Positions 62,960 through 64,000 of a stretch of 64,000 nt of DNA are shown here, one piece after another. The stretch is from Micrococcus lylae NBRC 15355 (lineage in GTDB: Bacteria; Actinomycetota; Actinomycetes; Actinomycetales; Micrococcaceae): positions 1 through 64,000 of the forward strand of contig NZ_BCSN01000002.1 of the NCBI RefSeq assembly GCF_001570885.1, written 5' to 3'. The notes beneath the pieces were generated by a model, which saw only the letters and a list, made by a program, of their open reading frames with translations, searched no databases and had not been told where the DNA came from. The position numbers and the translations under genes were made by a program. How positions within the stretch are numbered: the stretch's first letter is position 1; each line of letters begins with the position of its first letter.

Positions 62960-64000
62960 ATGCAGCTGTTCCTGCTGACCTCGCTGTTCGGGGTCGCCGT
63001 GTCGATCGCCGTCGTCTACGCGGTGATCCGCCTGTTCACCAACAGCGCGCAGCGCGACCCGCTCCAGGCCGCCCGCTCCCACGGCATGGTGACGGCGCTC
63101 ATCGCCCTGTTCGCCGCCACCGGCTCAGGACTGACGAGCCTGGTGTTCGTCGAGGATCCGCCCTGGGCCGCGGGAGCATCCGACGCCCCTGCCGGCCCAG
63201 GCGCCTTCCCGGTGTCCGCGGTGCCGTTCGACGTCGGCTTCAACGCCCTGGCCCCCGTCCTCTGGCTGCCAGTGGTCTACTGGATCGCCCAGCGCACCTG
63301 GCCGACCCCGGTCGCCCCCACCCGCAGCGCACGCCTCACCGCTCGGTCCTGGCGGGAGTACCTCCCACCCCGTCTGACGATCGTCACCGGCGTGGTCGCA
63401 CTGGTCTCCGTGGCCGCCGCCCTGATGCTCCTGCCCACCGACGGCCGGCCGCTGACGACGGCCGACACGGGCGTCAGCGGCCCGGACGGGATGTCCGAGA
63501 CCTTCGTGCGGGACCCGGGTGTGCGCAGCGGCGCGCTGGTGACCCCGTGGCTGCTCGGATTCGTGCTCCTGGCCTGCCTCTGCGGCGCACTGGCGGTCGC
63601 CGCCGTCGTCCGCCGGCGCTCCCTCTCAGGGCTCACCCCGGCCCAGGACGACGCCGTCCGGCACGTGGCCGTCAACCGCATCCTGCGCACTCTGACCGTC
63701 GTCCTTCTCTCCGTGCCCGTCGCCGTGGACAACGCCTTCGGGTCCCAGGAGCCGAACCGGATGGGGCCCTTCACCGTCTGGTCGCTGGCCGCGGTCTTCG
63801 CTGTGGCCCTGGCGATGCTCGTGTGGACCTCGCCCCAGGTGAGGGTGCTCCGTCAGGACGCGGCGCACCACGTGTACGAGGACGCCACCGGGGAATGGGT
63901 GGAGGTCCCCCGCGGCCCCGGCACCCTGAGCGATGTCATCCAGCTGCGCCACACGGCCGCCGCGGTCGTCCTCCCGCTCGCCGCGCTGACGACGGTGGCG
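62960..64000 (+). CDS. Multi-pass membrane protein, C-terminus off the right edge
   Basis: The frame is open for 347 codons to the window end. ATG 62960 has GGAGGGAG nine bases upstream. Visible hydrophobic helices: about 3-23 (LFLLTSLFGVAVSIAVVYAV), 43-60, 97-112, 138-155, 193-217, 241-256, 272-289 and one starting near 330. Loops hold an Asp/Pro-rich external part (about 65-90) and the polar LSGLTPAQDDAVRHVAVNRI. I do not recognise a family. The operator upstream suggests control by a one-component repressor, which is not in the window. Confidence 0.75.
   Translation, partial: MQLFLLTSLFGVAVSIAVVYAVIRLFTNSAQRDPLQAARSHGMVTALIALFAATGSGLTSLVFVEDPPWAAGASDAPAGPGAFPVSAVPFDVGFNALAPVLWLPVVYWIAQRTWPTPVAPTRSARLTARSWREYLPPRLTIVTGVVALVSVAAALMLLPTDGRPLTTADTGVSGPDGMSETFVRDPGVRSGALVTPWLLGFVLLACLCGALAVAAVVRRRSLSGLTPAQDDAVRHVAVNRILRTLTVVLLSVPVAVDNAFGSQEPNRMGPFTVWSLAAVFAVALAMLVWTSPQVRVLRQDAAHHVYEDATGEWVEVPRGPGTLSDVIQLRHTAAAVVLPLAALTTVA

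Overview
The window comes from a very G+C-rich actinobacterium. Third codon positions are almost always G or C, GTG starts are common, and the organism has mycothiol synthase, an actinobacterial GlnR-type regulator, acidic or Arg/Gly-rich tails on translation proteins and a short adenylate kinase. Gene order and protein sequences look like Micrococcus (M. luteus or a close relative) in the Micrococcaceae. This assignment rests on recognition, not on a database search.

Layout. 1-10.5 kb: cell-wall precursor genes (glmS at the left edge, glmM), coaA, a VanY-like lipoprotein, mscL, a Tat-type amidase lipoprotein, ppk2 and an amino-acid ABC transporter. 10.6-20.4 kb, minus strand: rpsI-rplM, truA with a CPBP-type membrane protein, rplQ, rpoA, rpsK, rpsM, rpmJ, infA, map, adk, secY. 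20.4-30.2 kb: the spc and S10 ribosomal operons. 31-36 kb: tuf, fusA, rpsG, rpsL. 36.2-37.4 kb: a Fem-type peptidyltransferase on the plus strand. 37.6-49.7 kb: rpoC, rpoB, rplL, rplJ, rplA, rplK, nusG, secE and tRNA-Trp. 49.9-64 kb: an aminotransferase, a NarL/LuxR-type two-component system next to a PspC protein, pfkA, acetyltransferases, YgfZ and nitrobindin-like proteins, glnR-mshD, a Nudix/phosphatase fusion and a membrane protein cut by the right edge.

How it works together. Most of the window is one block of minus-strand genes making ribosomes, RNA polymerase and the Sec channel. It is divided into transcription units by strong hairpins, each followed by its own promoter. Readable promoters for S10, spc, str and rplJ share a TTGGCG/TTGGCA -35 box. 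rpsN is missing from the spc operon and rpsD from the alpha operon. At least eight single genes outside the ribosomal block have a TANNNT box 6-7 nt before the start codon and so probably give leaderless mRNAs.

No prophage, insertion sequence, CRISPR array, toxin-antitoxin or defence system was seen. The most unusual items are: a one-base frameshift in the sensor kinase at 52.0 kb, whose lost tail holds ATA and AGA codons; a duplicated -35/spacer element plus a 26-bp tandem repeat in front of rplJ; a promoter buried in the S10-operon terminator; L17 carrying an extra C-terminal module; and an A+T-rich palindromic operator at 62.88-62.91 kb.
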